Program-made: the position numbers and the translations under genes | Notes under the pieces: model-generated | The model's database searches: none | Told to the model about the DNA's origin: nothing | Seen by the model: only the letters and a program-made list of their open reading frames with translations | Assembly: GCA_028874175.1 (NCBI GenBank) | Contig: JAPPLN010000089.1 | Coordinates: 1-32,861 of the forward strand | Length of the DNA stretch: 32,861 bases | Source: Chloroflexota bacterium | Lineage (GTDB): Bacteria > Chloroflexota > UBA11872 | Reading direction: 5' to 3' | Shown here: positions 7,773-15,089 of the stretch, piece by piece | Numbering within the stretch: the first letter of the stretch is position 1 | Layout: the number at the start of each line of letters is the position of its first letter

Positions 7773-9158
7773 ATGCCTGAGGTGCACGAGTTGGGCTACC
7801 TGGAGATCGGTCAGGCCGCCGCGGCGCTCGCCAGCGGCGAACTGTCGTCGTTGGACTTGACGGACGCCGTCCTGGCTCGCATCGAGCGGCTGAATCCCAC
7901 GCTTAACGGGTATACCTGCGTCATGTCGGACTCCGCTCAGACCGACGCGCGGGCCGCCGACGCCAGGTCCCAGGCCGGCGAGCGTCGCGGCCCAATGGAC
8001 GGCATCCCCATCGCCATCAAGGACGTTATCGACACCGCCGGCGTGGTTACGACCTACGGATCCATCAGATTCCGCGACCATCGACCCGCTGCCGATGCTC
8101 ACGTGGTTCAGCAGTTGCGGAACGCCGGCGCGGTGATCCTCGGCAAGACCAACACCCACGAGCTCGCACGCGGCATCACAACTGACAATCCCCATTTCGG
8201 GCCAACTCGGAATCCCTGGGACTTGACCCGGCATCCCGGCGGATCTTCCGGCGGTTCGGCCGCCGCTGTCGCCACGGGCATGGCCCTTGGCGCCCTGGGA
8301 ACCGACACCGGCGGCTCGGTCCGCATCCCGTCGCACATGACCGGCATTACCGGACTCAAGCCCACCCATGGCCTGGTCGGCCGCACGGGTGCACGCCCGC
8401 TCGTCCGCAACTTCGACCACATCGGACCCATGACCCGCTCGGCCGCCGACTGTGCCCTCATGTTGGACGCCATGACCGGACCGGATCCGAACGACCCGGA
8501 TTCGGTCACGCATCCCGCGGGACGATTCACGACCGCCCTCGACGACCCGGTCGGCGGCTATCGCGCCGGAATCATCCAGGCCTTCGCGGACGAAGCACTG
8601 CCGCGAATCCGCGAGTTGTTCGCCGATGCCGTTCAGGCAATTCAAGACCTGGACGTGCAGATCGACTCCTGGACCCTGCCCGCGAGCCTCGATCCGAAAG
8701 CCGCCCAGGTTGTCTCCCGATCCGAGGGCTACGTCAGCATCCACGAAATGTTCGACGGCGACTTCAGTTCGATCGACCCGTCCATTCATGAACGCCTGAA
8801 CGTCGGCGCCGACGCCACGGCCTTCGACTACCTTCGGGGACTGGAGGCGCGGACGGCCATTGAGGCTGCGGTCTCGGACGCCCTGGAGTCCCGCGACTTC
8901 CTGCTCAGTCCCGCCTATCCGTACCCGGCCGAACCCATCAAGCGCTTCGACGCCCGCGCCAACGACACCCTCCATGCCTCGTTCTTCAACGCGTCACACC
9001 ACCCGGCGCTGGTCGTCCCCATGGGCTTCGCCGACGGCCTACCCGTCGGCCTCCAGATCGTCGGCCGCCTGCACGACGACGCCACCGTCCTCCAAATCGG
9101 CCACGCCTTCCAACAAGTCACCAACCACCACAGGGAACGACCTGAATCTACGGTCTAG
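7773..9158 (+). CDS. amidase signature family hydrolase
   Basis: A 461-residue amidase hydrolysing a C-N amide bond. In numbering from the alternative GTG at 7764, the Ser-cisSer-Lys triad is K86 (IAIKD), S161 (GGSSGGS) and S185 (DTGGSVR); the 24-residue Ser-to-Ser spacing fits the family. ATG 7773 is preferred because GGAGAG at 7757-7762 is 10 nt away, while it would nearly touch the GTG. There is no GatB or GatC nearby and the C-terminal half diverges from GatA, so a catabolic amidase is likelier than a tRNA amidotransferase subunit. It is divergently arranged with the PhyH gene. Confidence 0.9.
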   Translation: MPEVHELGYLEIGQAAAALASGELSSLDLTDAVLARIERLNPTLNGYTCVMSDSAQTDARAADARSQAGERRGPMDGIPIAIKDVIDTAGVVTTYGSIRFRDHRPAADAHVVQQLRNAGAVILGKTNTHELARGITTDNPHFGPTRNPWDLTRHPGGSSGGSAAAVATGMALGALGTDTGGSVRIPSHMTGITGLKPTHGLVGRTGARPLVRNFDHIGPMTRSAADCALMLDAMTGPDPNDPDSVTHPAGRFTTALDDPVGGYRAGIIQAFADEALPRIRELFADAVQAIQDLDVQIDSWTLPASLDPKAAQVVSRSEGYVSIHEMFDGDFSSIDPSIHERLNVGADATAFDYLRGLEARTAIEAAVSDALESRDFLLSPAYPYPAEPIKRFDARANDTLHASFFNASHHPALVVPMGFADGLPVGLQIVGRLHDDATVLQIGHAFQQVTNHHRERPESTV

Positions 9159-9205
9159 CTGGGCCGGTCTCGGACTGCGAGTGACCCGGGGCCGATTGGC
9201 TGAGG

Positions 9206-9625
9206 CTAGACGGTCTCAGCCGGCCTCACGTTCGTCCGGCCCCGCTGAATCAGAGCAGTGATGCCAAGAGCAATCCAGGCCGGCGCCGAAAACACCAGCG
9301 CGTACGCCACGATGCCAATGGGCCCGAACAGGCCGCCGATCAAGGCGCCAAACACCGTGAACGGCGCAAGCACTGCTCCGCACACGTAGGCCACGATGCG
9401 CGAGCGACGATGTAACAGCGCCAGCGCCGCGGTCAGCGGCATCGCCGCGATCCACGTGAAGAGGACCATGGACCCAACCATGGCGGCAACAGCCAGTGGT
9501 CCGCCCAAGCCGCCATCGGTCGGCAAGCCGCCGAAGCGGATCACCGAAAGCACCAGGATTGCCAGCGGCAGCCAGAGACAGATAGCCAGCAGTCGAATGA
9601 TGCGTCGAGACTTTGACGAATGCAT
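9206..9625 (-). CDS. small multi-pass membrane protein (hypothetical)
   Basis: A 139-residue protein with about four hydrophobic segments: near residues 11-29, 42-70, 76-98 and 102-126. It has a basic N-terminus (KSRRIIR), suggesting the N-terminus is in the cytoplasm. GGTGGG lies 5 nt before ATG 9625. No family motif is recognised. It is convergent with the amidase, with 47 nt between stops. Confidence 0.6.
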   Translation of the reverse strand: MHSSKSRRIIRLLAICLWLPLAILVLSVIRFGGLPTDGGLGGPLAVAAMVGSMVLFTWIAAMPLTAALALLHRRSRIVAYVCGAVLAPFTVFGALIGGLFGPIGIVAYALVFSAPAWIALGITALIQRGRTNVRPAETV

Positions 9626-9742
9626 GTGCCCACCATTGCGCCACGCCGTCGAAGCATTCTATGCAGCCCAGTGTCCAAGTCGACTGTAAGGCCTGCTACA
9701 CAGACGCAGGTGCCGGATAGCCGATCCGCCGCGGGTCGCCGG

Positions 9743-10633
9743 CTAAACGCCGTATATCCGCGTCGTATTCCCGCCCATGATCCAGGCTCGGTCCTCCCGC
9801 GAAATGTACGGACAATGGTCCCGCAGGTAGTTGACTTGTTTGGCGTAGTACTCAGGTGAGCGCGCCTGCTCCTGCGTCAGGGCGTTGGCCTTCGTGAACT
9901 CGGACCCCCAGATCAGCTTCCGCGGCCCAAACGTGTCGTACAGCGCGCGCAGCACCACGTCATCGGGCCCCCACCAGGCACCCGGATAGCCCGCCAGGAT
10001 CTCCAGGTTGACGTCGTAGTTTCTGACCAGATCGACGATGCCCTGATCGAAGGTCACCCGACCATCCGCGTCGATCAGTCCTTCTGGCGCTTTCATTCCC
10101 ACATACAGACCATGCACGACCGTGATCGTCAAGTCCGGCCACGCATCCACCAGCTTGATCAGGGCCTGAAAGTGGTCCGGCGAATCGGTGCCATACGAAA
10201 CAGTGCAAACCGGCAGCTTCATCTGATCTACGAGCTCCCACACCGGCCAAAACCTCGGCGCATGAAAGTTTGCAAACGCGTCGTCTGACGGCGGCCAAGG
10301 GTCGTAGTACAGCCCCTTGAAGCCTTCGTCTTCCACGTGACGCTGAATGGTCGCCAACTGGGGCGGAAGGTGCGCCTTCCCGCCTTCAACCTTAATGACC
10401 GCAATGAAGCGGTCGCCATGCTCGCGCACCATCCGAGCCGCATACTTCATGCCCCAGATGTTGCAGGTATGCAGCACGGCGTAGTCGACTCCCGTGGCGT
10501 CCATACAGGCCAGCATGTCGGCCTCGGACTGGCCGTTCTTGCCCTCCGGCCAGTAGCCGGGCATGTGGTCCTGCGGCTGCTGCGCGCCAACGTGGGCGTG
10601 GGCGTCAATTACAGGAAGACTGGCTCCGGTCAT
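9743..10633 (-). CDS. amidohydrolase (metal-dependent TIM-barrel hydrolase, Amidohydro_2-like)
   Basis: A 296-residue amidohydrolase-2-type protein acting on a lactone, a C-N bond or a carboxyl group. It has the N-terminal DAHAHVG (H12, H14), a mid-protein VVHGL (H174) and IWGSEF (E245). Two positions are unusual: the barrel motif that is normally I/V-H-x-G reads VSYGTDS without His, and the usual Asp of GSD is Glu. The ATG overlaps the stop of the upstream deacylase gene by 4 nt (ATGA), so the two are translationally coupled. Fuconolactonase-like and decarboxylase-like members share this fold, and neither can be chosen here. Confidence 0.85.
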   Translation of the reverse strand: MTGASLPVIDAHAHVGAQQPQDHMPGYWPEGKNGQSEADMLACMDATGVDYAVLHTCNIWGMKYAARMVREHGDRFIAVIKVEGGKAHLPPQLATIQRHVEDEGFKGLYYDPWPPSDDAFANFHAPRFWPVWELVDQMKLPVCTVSYGTDSPDHFQALIKLVDAWPDLTITVVHGLYVGMKAPEGLIDADGRVTFDQGIVDLVRNYDVNLEILAGYPGAWWGPDDVVLRALYDTFGPRKLIWGSEFTKANALTQEQARSPEYYAKQVNYLRDHCPYISREDRAWIMGGNTTRIYGV

Positions 10634-11418
10634 GCGTCGGCGCTCCTCGAGGCCGTCAGAAGATCGACTAGGCGGTCACGCGCCGCGTGCTGCATGGCCA
10701 CGCGGGTTGCGAGCTCAATCATCCCGGGCGTCTCGGTGGTCATGAAGTCGCGAATCCCAAGATCATAGAGATAGAACGGCAACGGCCACTCCCCGTCCGC
10801 CATGTATTCGCGAAAGCGTTCGTCCCGGGTCTCTTCATCGCCCTGTCCAACCACTCCACCCTCGACGGGATGCTCGTCAGCCTCGGGCGTGGAAATGATA
10901 GGCCCTTGCTCCGCCACGGCCTCAACGATGAGACGCGGCCAGGAGCTGTCGTTGAAGAACGCGTAGGTATAAAACCCGACTTCCTCCGGGTCCTCATGCG
11001 CGTCAACGAAGGTGTCGAAGGTGTCGTTCGCCACAGCGGCGCGCAGGGTGCGGACCTCAGGCACCTCGTCCCGCGCGAACTGCCGGTTCAGGTCAATCCC
11101 GTCCTTGTTTTCCCGCGTCCCCAGGTCATAGCCCGTCGGGTTAAGGCAAGGGAAGACGCTGAAGGCAACCGACGGGCTCCGTGTCCACAACCGCTGCTCC
11201 AGGAACTCCAGGACCGTGACAACCGGCGCCGGCTCATCACCGTGAGTCCCGGCAAACACCGCCAGTCGTGCCGCCGCGGGTTCCGCTGCTGCAATGTCAA
11301 CCCGGAGCAAGTCCAGGCCCAATCCGTCAATCGGGTAGCGCCTGAGCCTGAGGCCCGATGCGGCGGCTGCGGCTTGGACGCGCGCCGTAATCTCGGCGTA
11401 GTTGGCTGGCTTCCGCAC
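10630..11418 (-). CDS. M14-family zinc carboxypeptidase / desuccinylase-aspartoacylase-like protein
   Basis: A 262-residue zinc hydrolase of the M14 superfamily, close to AstE/AspA-type deacylases. From the GTG start, zinc ligands are H59 and E62 (GTHGDEP) and H141 (FVDAHED). The substrate-binding block CLNPTGYDLG-TRENKDG-DLNRQF (91-114) and the catalytic Glu E229 in TTETPG are all present. The frame is open to ATG 11529, but GTG 11418 is preferred: GGAAGG lies 10 nt upstream, the extra N-terminus looks unstructured, and 11529 would leave only 16 nt to the divergent fucU gene. It is the first gene of a coupled pair with the amidohydrolase, suggesting sequential removal of an acyl group and hydrolysis of the product. 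Substrate unknown. Confidence 0.85.
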   Translation of the reverse strand: MRKPANYAEITARVQAAAAASGLRLRRYPIDGLGLDLLRVDIAAAEPAAARLAVFAGTHGDEPAPVVTVLEFLEQRLWTRSPSVAFSVFPCLNPTGYDLGTRENKDGIDLNRQFARDEVPEVRTLRAAVANDTFDTFVDAHEDPEEVGFYTYAFFNDSSWPRLIVEAVAEQGPIISTPEADEHPVEGGVVGQGDEETRDERFREYMADGEWPLPFYLYDLGIRDFMTTETPGMIELATRVAMQHAARDRLVDLLTASRSADA

Positions 11419-11545
11419 GGTGATCTCGCCTTCCACGGGGCGGCTCAGCGTAGCGCGCTCCTCATTCTCGTTCGGTGAGACGGCGTACAGTTGCCGGGTC
11501 CCCGTGTGACACCATGCCGCCACGCTCACCCATCAGGACAACGCC

Positions 11546-11971
11546 ATGCTGAAAGGAATCGATCCGCTGCTGGGCCCGGATTTGCTACGGATCCTTGCGG
11601 CGATGGGCCACGGGGACGAGCTCGTTATCGTGGACGCCAACTTCCCCGCCGAGGCCAACGCCAGGCGGCTGGTGCGGCTGGACGACGTGCGCGCAACCCG
11701 CGCCGCCGAAGCCATCCTGTCGCTGCTGCCGCTCGATGAGTACGTAGACGAACCGGCGGCCGTCATGGCCGTCGTCGGCGACCCCGACGCCGAGCCGGAG
11801 ATCTGGGCCGAGTTTCGGCGGATTGCCGAAGCGGCGCACGGCGGACCGGTTGGATTCGAGCGCGTCGAGCGCTTCGCCTTCTACGAGCGAGCCCGCCACG
11901 CCTTTGCCATCGTGGCCACCGGCGAACGTCGGCTCTACGGCAACCTGATCCTGACCAAGGGCGTGCTCTAG
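11546..11971 (+). CDS. fucU: RbsD/FucU family sugar mutarotase
   Basis: A 141-residue cytosolic pyranase/mutarotase interconverting sugar anomers, most like L-fucose mutarotase. The hallmark MGHGDELVIVDANFPA (20-35) carries the catalytic H22 and D24, and the C-terminal FAFYERARHAF and LYGNLILTKG give the active-site Tyr region. The family is short and well conserved, so the fold is sure; FucU versus RbsD is judged from length and the C-terminal block. It is divergent from the deacylase/amidohydrolase operon across about 127 nt. No fucose kinase, isomerase or permease is adjacent. Confidence 0.88.
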   Translation: MLKGIDPLLGPDLLRILAAMGHGDELVIVDANFPAEANARRLVRLDDVRATRAAEAILSLLPLDEYVDEPAAVMAVVGDPDAEPEIWAEFRRIAEAAHGGPVGFERVERFAFYERARHAFAIVATGERRLYGNLILTKGVL

Positions 11972-11978
11972 GCTGCGG

Positions 11979-12185
11979 CTACCAGTCCTGACTGTCCTGG
12001 TCGCGCGCTTGGCGGCTTGCGCTGAATAAGAGGTACCCGACGAGCGCCAGGATCAGCACCACGCCCACGGTCATGATTGGGTGCCGCAGGCTGAACGGAA
12101 TAAGCACAGCCGAGATGAACAGGAAGGCATAGCGCGTGACGACACTGGCCAGCAACCGCCGCGCCAGTTCGCCCAGCAGCACCAT
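11979..12185 (-). CDS. small membrane protein (hypothetical)
   Basis: A 68-residue protein with two likely membrane helices (about 17-34 and 38-56) and a charged C-terminus (ASRQARDQDSQDW). An AGGGGTCAGG stretch before ATG 12185 supplies a good ribosome site. It is convergent with fucU, with 7 nt between stops. No family is recognised. Confidence 0.5.
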   Translation of the reverse strand: MVLLGELARRLLASVVTRYAFLFISAVLIPFSLRHPIMTVGVVLILALVGYLLFSASRQARDQDSQDW

Positions 12186-12273
12186 TACGCGACCTGACCC
12201 CTGAAGCAGCTAGTCCAGTCTACGGCCCGCTGGAGTCGCAGCCGCCAACGCCCGGGGTTTGCCGATCGCTCCG

Positions 12274-12519
12274 TCAGGTGCCGTCAGACGCCTGCCGAAG
12301 TCGACTGCGCGCCTCCAGCGGCAGTTCGGTCCAGGCGATGTCCAGCAAGGCCGCTTCCAGCGCATAAAGCGCCACGATGGTTACCTGACGAGGACGCGCG
12401 GCCTTGAGGCGTTGATAGGCTCCAACTGAACCAAGCGCGTCGAGATCCTCGACGGTCGTTATCCCAACATCCGCCAGCCAGCACGCTGTCGTCGGCCCAA
12501 TGTTCCGCAGCCGGGCCAA
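12274..12519 (-). CDS. TfoX/Sxy C-terminal domain protein (orphan domain)
   Basis: About 81 residues matching the TfoX C-terminal helix-hairpin-like domain: LRNIGPTTACWLADVGI near the start, then TVEDLDALGSVGAYQRLKA and ALYALEAALLDIAWTELP. In Sxy/TfoX competence regulators this follows an N-terminal domain; alone it is a widespread small protein of unknown role. No ATG or GTG exists upstream in frame. The start is taken as TTG 12519, with a weak ribosome site. The frame stays open into the preceding SH3b gene, whose stop at 12563 is 43 nt upstream on the same strand, so translation may depend on coupling. Confidence 0.6.
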   Translation of the reverse strand: MARLRNIGPTTACWLADVGITTVEDLDALGSVGAYQRLKAARPRQVTIVALYALEAALLDIAWTELPLEARSRLRQASDGT

Positions 12520-12562
12520 GTCGCTCAGTTGACTCGTCGTCCCGCCGACGGCGCGCTTGCGG

Positions 12563-13411
12563 CTAAGGCTTAATCTCCAGGTACTGCCCCTGGACCCAGT
12601 TGCCGTCCTCGAGCTCGTACCAGGTCGCGCCTTCGGCCTCGACGGTTTGACCGGTCAACACCAATTCCTCTCCCTGCAGGGCGACGTACTGAACGACGCC
12701 ATCGGTGACGCTTGGTGCATCGCGCACGTTCAGGCCAATCTCGGGAATCACACAGCCGATGGCTGGAGCAGCCGCCTCCGGCGCGGCATCCGGCGTGGTT
12801 TCCGGCATGGCCTCTGAAACTCGCTCGCTGATCTCCAGGTATTGACCCTGCACCCAATGGCCGTCGGCCAGTTGGTACCACACGATTCCGTCAACCTCGG
12901 TCGTCTCGCCCGTCAGCTCCAGTTCTTCGTCCTTGAGCGCGACATACTGGACAGCGCCATCATCAACACTCGGCGCGTCGCGCACGTTCAGGCCCACCTC
13001 TGGCAGCACTACGCCAATGATCGTGACCGCGGGGGCTTCAACCGTGATTGCGGGAGTCTCCGTCGGCGTGGGCGTAGATGTCGGTGAAGGCGACGAAGGA
13101 GTCGGGGCAGGCGTAACGGGTCGTGGCACGGGCTGAGCCGTGGCCGTCGGCCGGGGCGTCGCCGTGGGCGTCGGCTCGGGGGTGGACGTGGGAATGGGTG
13201 CCGGACTCGGCGACATGGCCGGAGCCGTAACCAGCGGCACGGGCGTTGCCACCGGCGTCGGCGTCGCCTCGGACTCCGCCTCGCCGCAAGCCGCTGCTCC
13301 GGCAAGTGCCATGCTTCCAACCAGCACGGTGGCAGCCAACGTCCGCCGTTTGGACACTGCCCAAGCGCCGAATATGCGGCTCACGTAATCTTTCATCTCC
13401 AGCATATTCAC
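12563..13411 (-). CDS. lipoprotein-like secreted protein with two SH3b domains
   Basis: A protein of about 282 residues, probably extracytoplasmic. A basic N-region (SKRRT) precedes a hydrophobic core ending in LAGAAAC, a weak lipobox with C42. A Pro/Thr-rich linker (about 47-125) leads to two bacterial SH3 repeats, each running from GLNVRDAPSV to WVQGQYLEI. Such domains bind peptidoglycan or peptides at the envelope. The repeats are strongly similar at the DNA level (12573-12748 and 12831-13006). The start is uncertain: GTG 13411, ATG 13405 or ATG 13396 all keep the signal sequence. The TfoX-domain gene follows closely. Confidence 0.8.
   Translation of the reverse strand: MNMLEMKDYVSRIFGAWAVSKRRTLAATVLVGSMALAGAAACGEAESEATPTPVATPVPLVTAPAMSPSPAPIPTSTPEPTPTATPRPTATAQPVPRPVTPAPTPSSPSPTSTPTPTETPAITVEAPAVTIIGVVLPEVGLNVRDAPSVDDGAVQYVALKDEELELTGETTEVDGIVWYQLADGHWVQGQYLEISERVSEAMPETTPDAAPEAAAPAIGCVIPEIGLNVRDAPSVTDGVVQYVALQGEELVLTGQTVEAEGATWYELEDGNWVQGQYLEIKP
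12573..12748. repeat. tandem SH3b-domain coding repeat, unit encoding the C-terminal domain
   Basis: This segment and 12831-13006 align at a constant 258-nt offset, sharing blocks such as ATCTCCAGGTA at the start and TCGCGCACGTTCAGGCC near the end. It is an intragenic domain duplication, diverged at many third positions, so not recent. Confidence 0.7.
12831..13006. repeat. tandem SH3b-domain coding repeat, unit encoding the N-terminal domain
   Basis: Partner of 12573-12748 in the same gene. The two units encode the same GLNVRDAPSV and WVQGQYLEI boundaries. Confidence 0.7.
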
Positions 13412-13503
13412 AGGTACCGTACCGAGTGCTGGCAGTTGCGTCCAGTGAATCTCGGTTTACAAAGGTAGTCGTTACGACAGAGGGACGGCCCGGAAACCAA
13501 GAC

Positions 13504-14046
13504 GTGACACGACCGACGATCAGCGACGCCGCCGTCCAGGCCAAGACAGGCCGTGTTTGGGTCGAATGGTTCAAGCTCTTGGACGCGGAAGGCGCGGCCG
13601 AAATGACCCACCGCCAGATCGCTGCGGCCCTTAGCGATCGGCACGGCCTGTCCGGCTGGTGGAGTCAGATGGTCACCGTGGCCTACGAGCAGGCCCGCGG
13701 CCGCCGGGAGCTCCACCAGACCTCGCGCGGCTATCAGGTCGGCGTTAGTAAGACCATGCCCGTGCCCGTGGATACCCTCTTTACGGCCTGCGAGGACGAG
13801 GCGTCACGCCGGCGCTGGCTGGGCGACGAGCCCATCACCGTCCGCCGCGCCACCCGCCCCAAATCCATGCGTATCACCTGGAGCGACGGCCAGACCAACG
13901 TGGACGTCAGCTTCTGGAACAAAGGCCCCGCCAAGAGCACCGTCCAGGTCCAGCACTCCAAGCTCGCCGACCGTGACGAAGTAGAGACCAAACGCGCGTT
14001 CTGGCGCGGCGCCTTGACTCGACTGGCAGACCAGGTCGCCAAGTAG
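13504..14046 (+). CDS. DUF4287 plus SRPBCC (AHSA1-like) domain protein
   Basis: A 180-residue protein. The N-terminal part (about 1-70: SDAAVQAKTGRVWVEWFKLL, then WWSQMVTVAYEQARG) matches DUF4287. The C-terminal part (about 75-180: GYQVGVSKTMPVPVDTLF, RRRWLGDEPI, MRITWSDG) is a START/AHSA1-type ligand-binding fold. This two-domain form is common in high-GC bacteria and has no proven function. GTG 13504 is chosen because similarity starts there with GGAAAC nearby; the frame open to 13246 overlaps the divergent lipoprotein gene. Confidence 0.8.
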   Translation: MTRPTISDAAVQAKTGRVWVEWFKLLDAEGAAEMTHRQIAAALSDRHGLSGWWSQMVTVAYEQARGRRELHQTSRGYQVGVSKTMPVPVDTLFTACEDEASRRRWLGDEPITVRRATRPKSMRITWSDGQTNVDVSFWNKGPAKSTVQVQHSKLADRDEVETKRAFWRGALTRLADQVAK

Positions 14047-14113
14047 GGTATGACCAAGGCCTACCGGCGGGCCTCCAGGCTATTCATCGCCTGAGGGCTT
14101 CGCTCAGTTCACG

Positions 14114-14143
14114 TTGACACGAACCTGTTCGGCGGGCTGTACT
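14114..14143 (+). promoter_or_regulatory. candidate sigma-70 promoter for the sugar isomerase gene
   Basis: A consensus TTGACA at 14114-14119 is followed after 18 nt by TGTACT (14138-14143, four of six consensus). Transcription would start near 14150, about 20 nt before ATG 14173. The -10 is weak, so this is tentative. Confidence 0.35.
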
Positions 14144-14172
14144 GCGTAGCAGCCCGCACTTTGAAGCCACCC

Positions 14173-14991
14173 ATGCCCATCGAACTCGGCGGCCACATCT
14201 TCTCCACCTCATATCTGAAGCTGGAGGAGTCCGTCCCCGTCTGGCGGGCGCTGGGCATCTCCGTCATGGACCTGGGAAACGGCGCCGACCTGGATCCAGA
14301 CGTCGTCGGTGCGAATCCCGCACACGAAGCCGAGCGCGTCCGCGCCATCGGTGAGCGCCACGGCATGCGCTTCTACGACGCTTTCCCCCAGGCCACCGAC
14401 AAGCACATCACCAACACGCCCGATGAGGAGGAATACGTCCACCAGCGCGACGTCTACGCCGGCTGGATCGACTTTGCCGCCGAGGTTGGGCTGGACGGCA
14501 TCACGCTTAGCCCCGGTAAGTACTGGCCGGGCCTCAGCGCCGAGACAGCCTTCGCGCGTGGACGCGACCAGCTCGTGCCCCTTGCCGAACACGCGGCCAA
14601 ACGCGGCGTCCGGCTACGCATCGAGCCGCATGTGGAAAGCGTCACCTGGAGCCCCGAACTCGCCCTCCGCATGCTGGACGAGGTCCCGGGGCTGTCGCTC
14701 ACCGTCGACCACTCCCACTTCGTCTTCCACGGCATGACCTACGAACAGATCGCGGTCATGCACCCGCACGGCACCCACTGGCACGCCCGCCAGGCGGCCC
14801 TCGGGAAGTTGCAGACCGGCTTTGATGACGGCGAGATTGACTTCGCCCGCATCGTGAGCGACCTCAAGGCCGCCGACTACAGCGGAATCATTGCCCTCGA
14901 GGTCGTCCACGTCGGCTGGCTGTCCCTGGACGGCCAGGACGTACTGAGCGAGACGGTTCGCTTGCGCGATCAGCTGCTCGATCTGCTCTAA
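14173..14991 (+). CDS. sugar phosphate isomerase/epimerase-like TIM-barrel protein
   Basis: A 272-residue protein of the xylose-isomerase-like/AP-endonuclease-2 TIM-barrel family. Likely metal-binding residues are E151 (RIEPHVE), D179-H180 (VDHSHF), H204 (HWHARQ) and E243 (ALEVVHV), in the family's order. ATG 14173 is used; an in-frame TTG at 14161 adds only four residues. Members isomerise or epimerise sugars and keto-acids, and some cleave 3-keto-glycosides; nothing here chooses among these. The DUF255 gene follows after about 100 nt. Confidence 0.82.
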   Translation: MPIELGGHIFSTSYLKLEESVPVWRALGISVMDLGNGADLDPDVVGANPAHEAERVRAIGERHGMRFYDAFPQATDKHITNTPDEEEYVHQRDVYAGWIDFAAEVGLDGITLSPGKYWPGLSAETAFARGRDQLVPLAEHAAKRGVRLRIEPHVESVTWSPELALRMLDEVPGLSLTVDHSHFVFHGMTYEQIAVMHPHGTHWHARQAALGKLQTGFDDGEIDFARIVSDLKAADYSGIIALEVVHVGWLSLDGQDVLSETVRLRDQLLDLL

Positions 14992-15089
14992 CCGTGCGTG
15001 TCTCGGCAGTCCTTCGGCGCGCAAACGTTGGCGGCCGCGTACCTGGCCTTCACAATTGAAGACCTTACGCACTTCACGGTCGTGACCTG

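Noticed and set aside
7602..8975. 457-residue antisense frame under the amidase
   Set aside because: No family motifs; the amidase triad is intact on the plus strand.
7773..9158. GatA subunit of the Glu-tRNA amidotransferase
   Set aside because: No gatB/gatC nearby and the C-terminal half lacks the look of GatA; a general amidase is safer.
12573..13006. repeat units as a possible CRISPR array
   Set aside because: They are two long diverged units encoding SH3b domains, not short repeats with spacers. No CRISPR array or cas gene is seen in the window.
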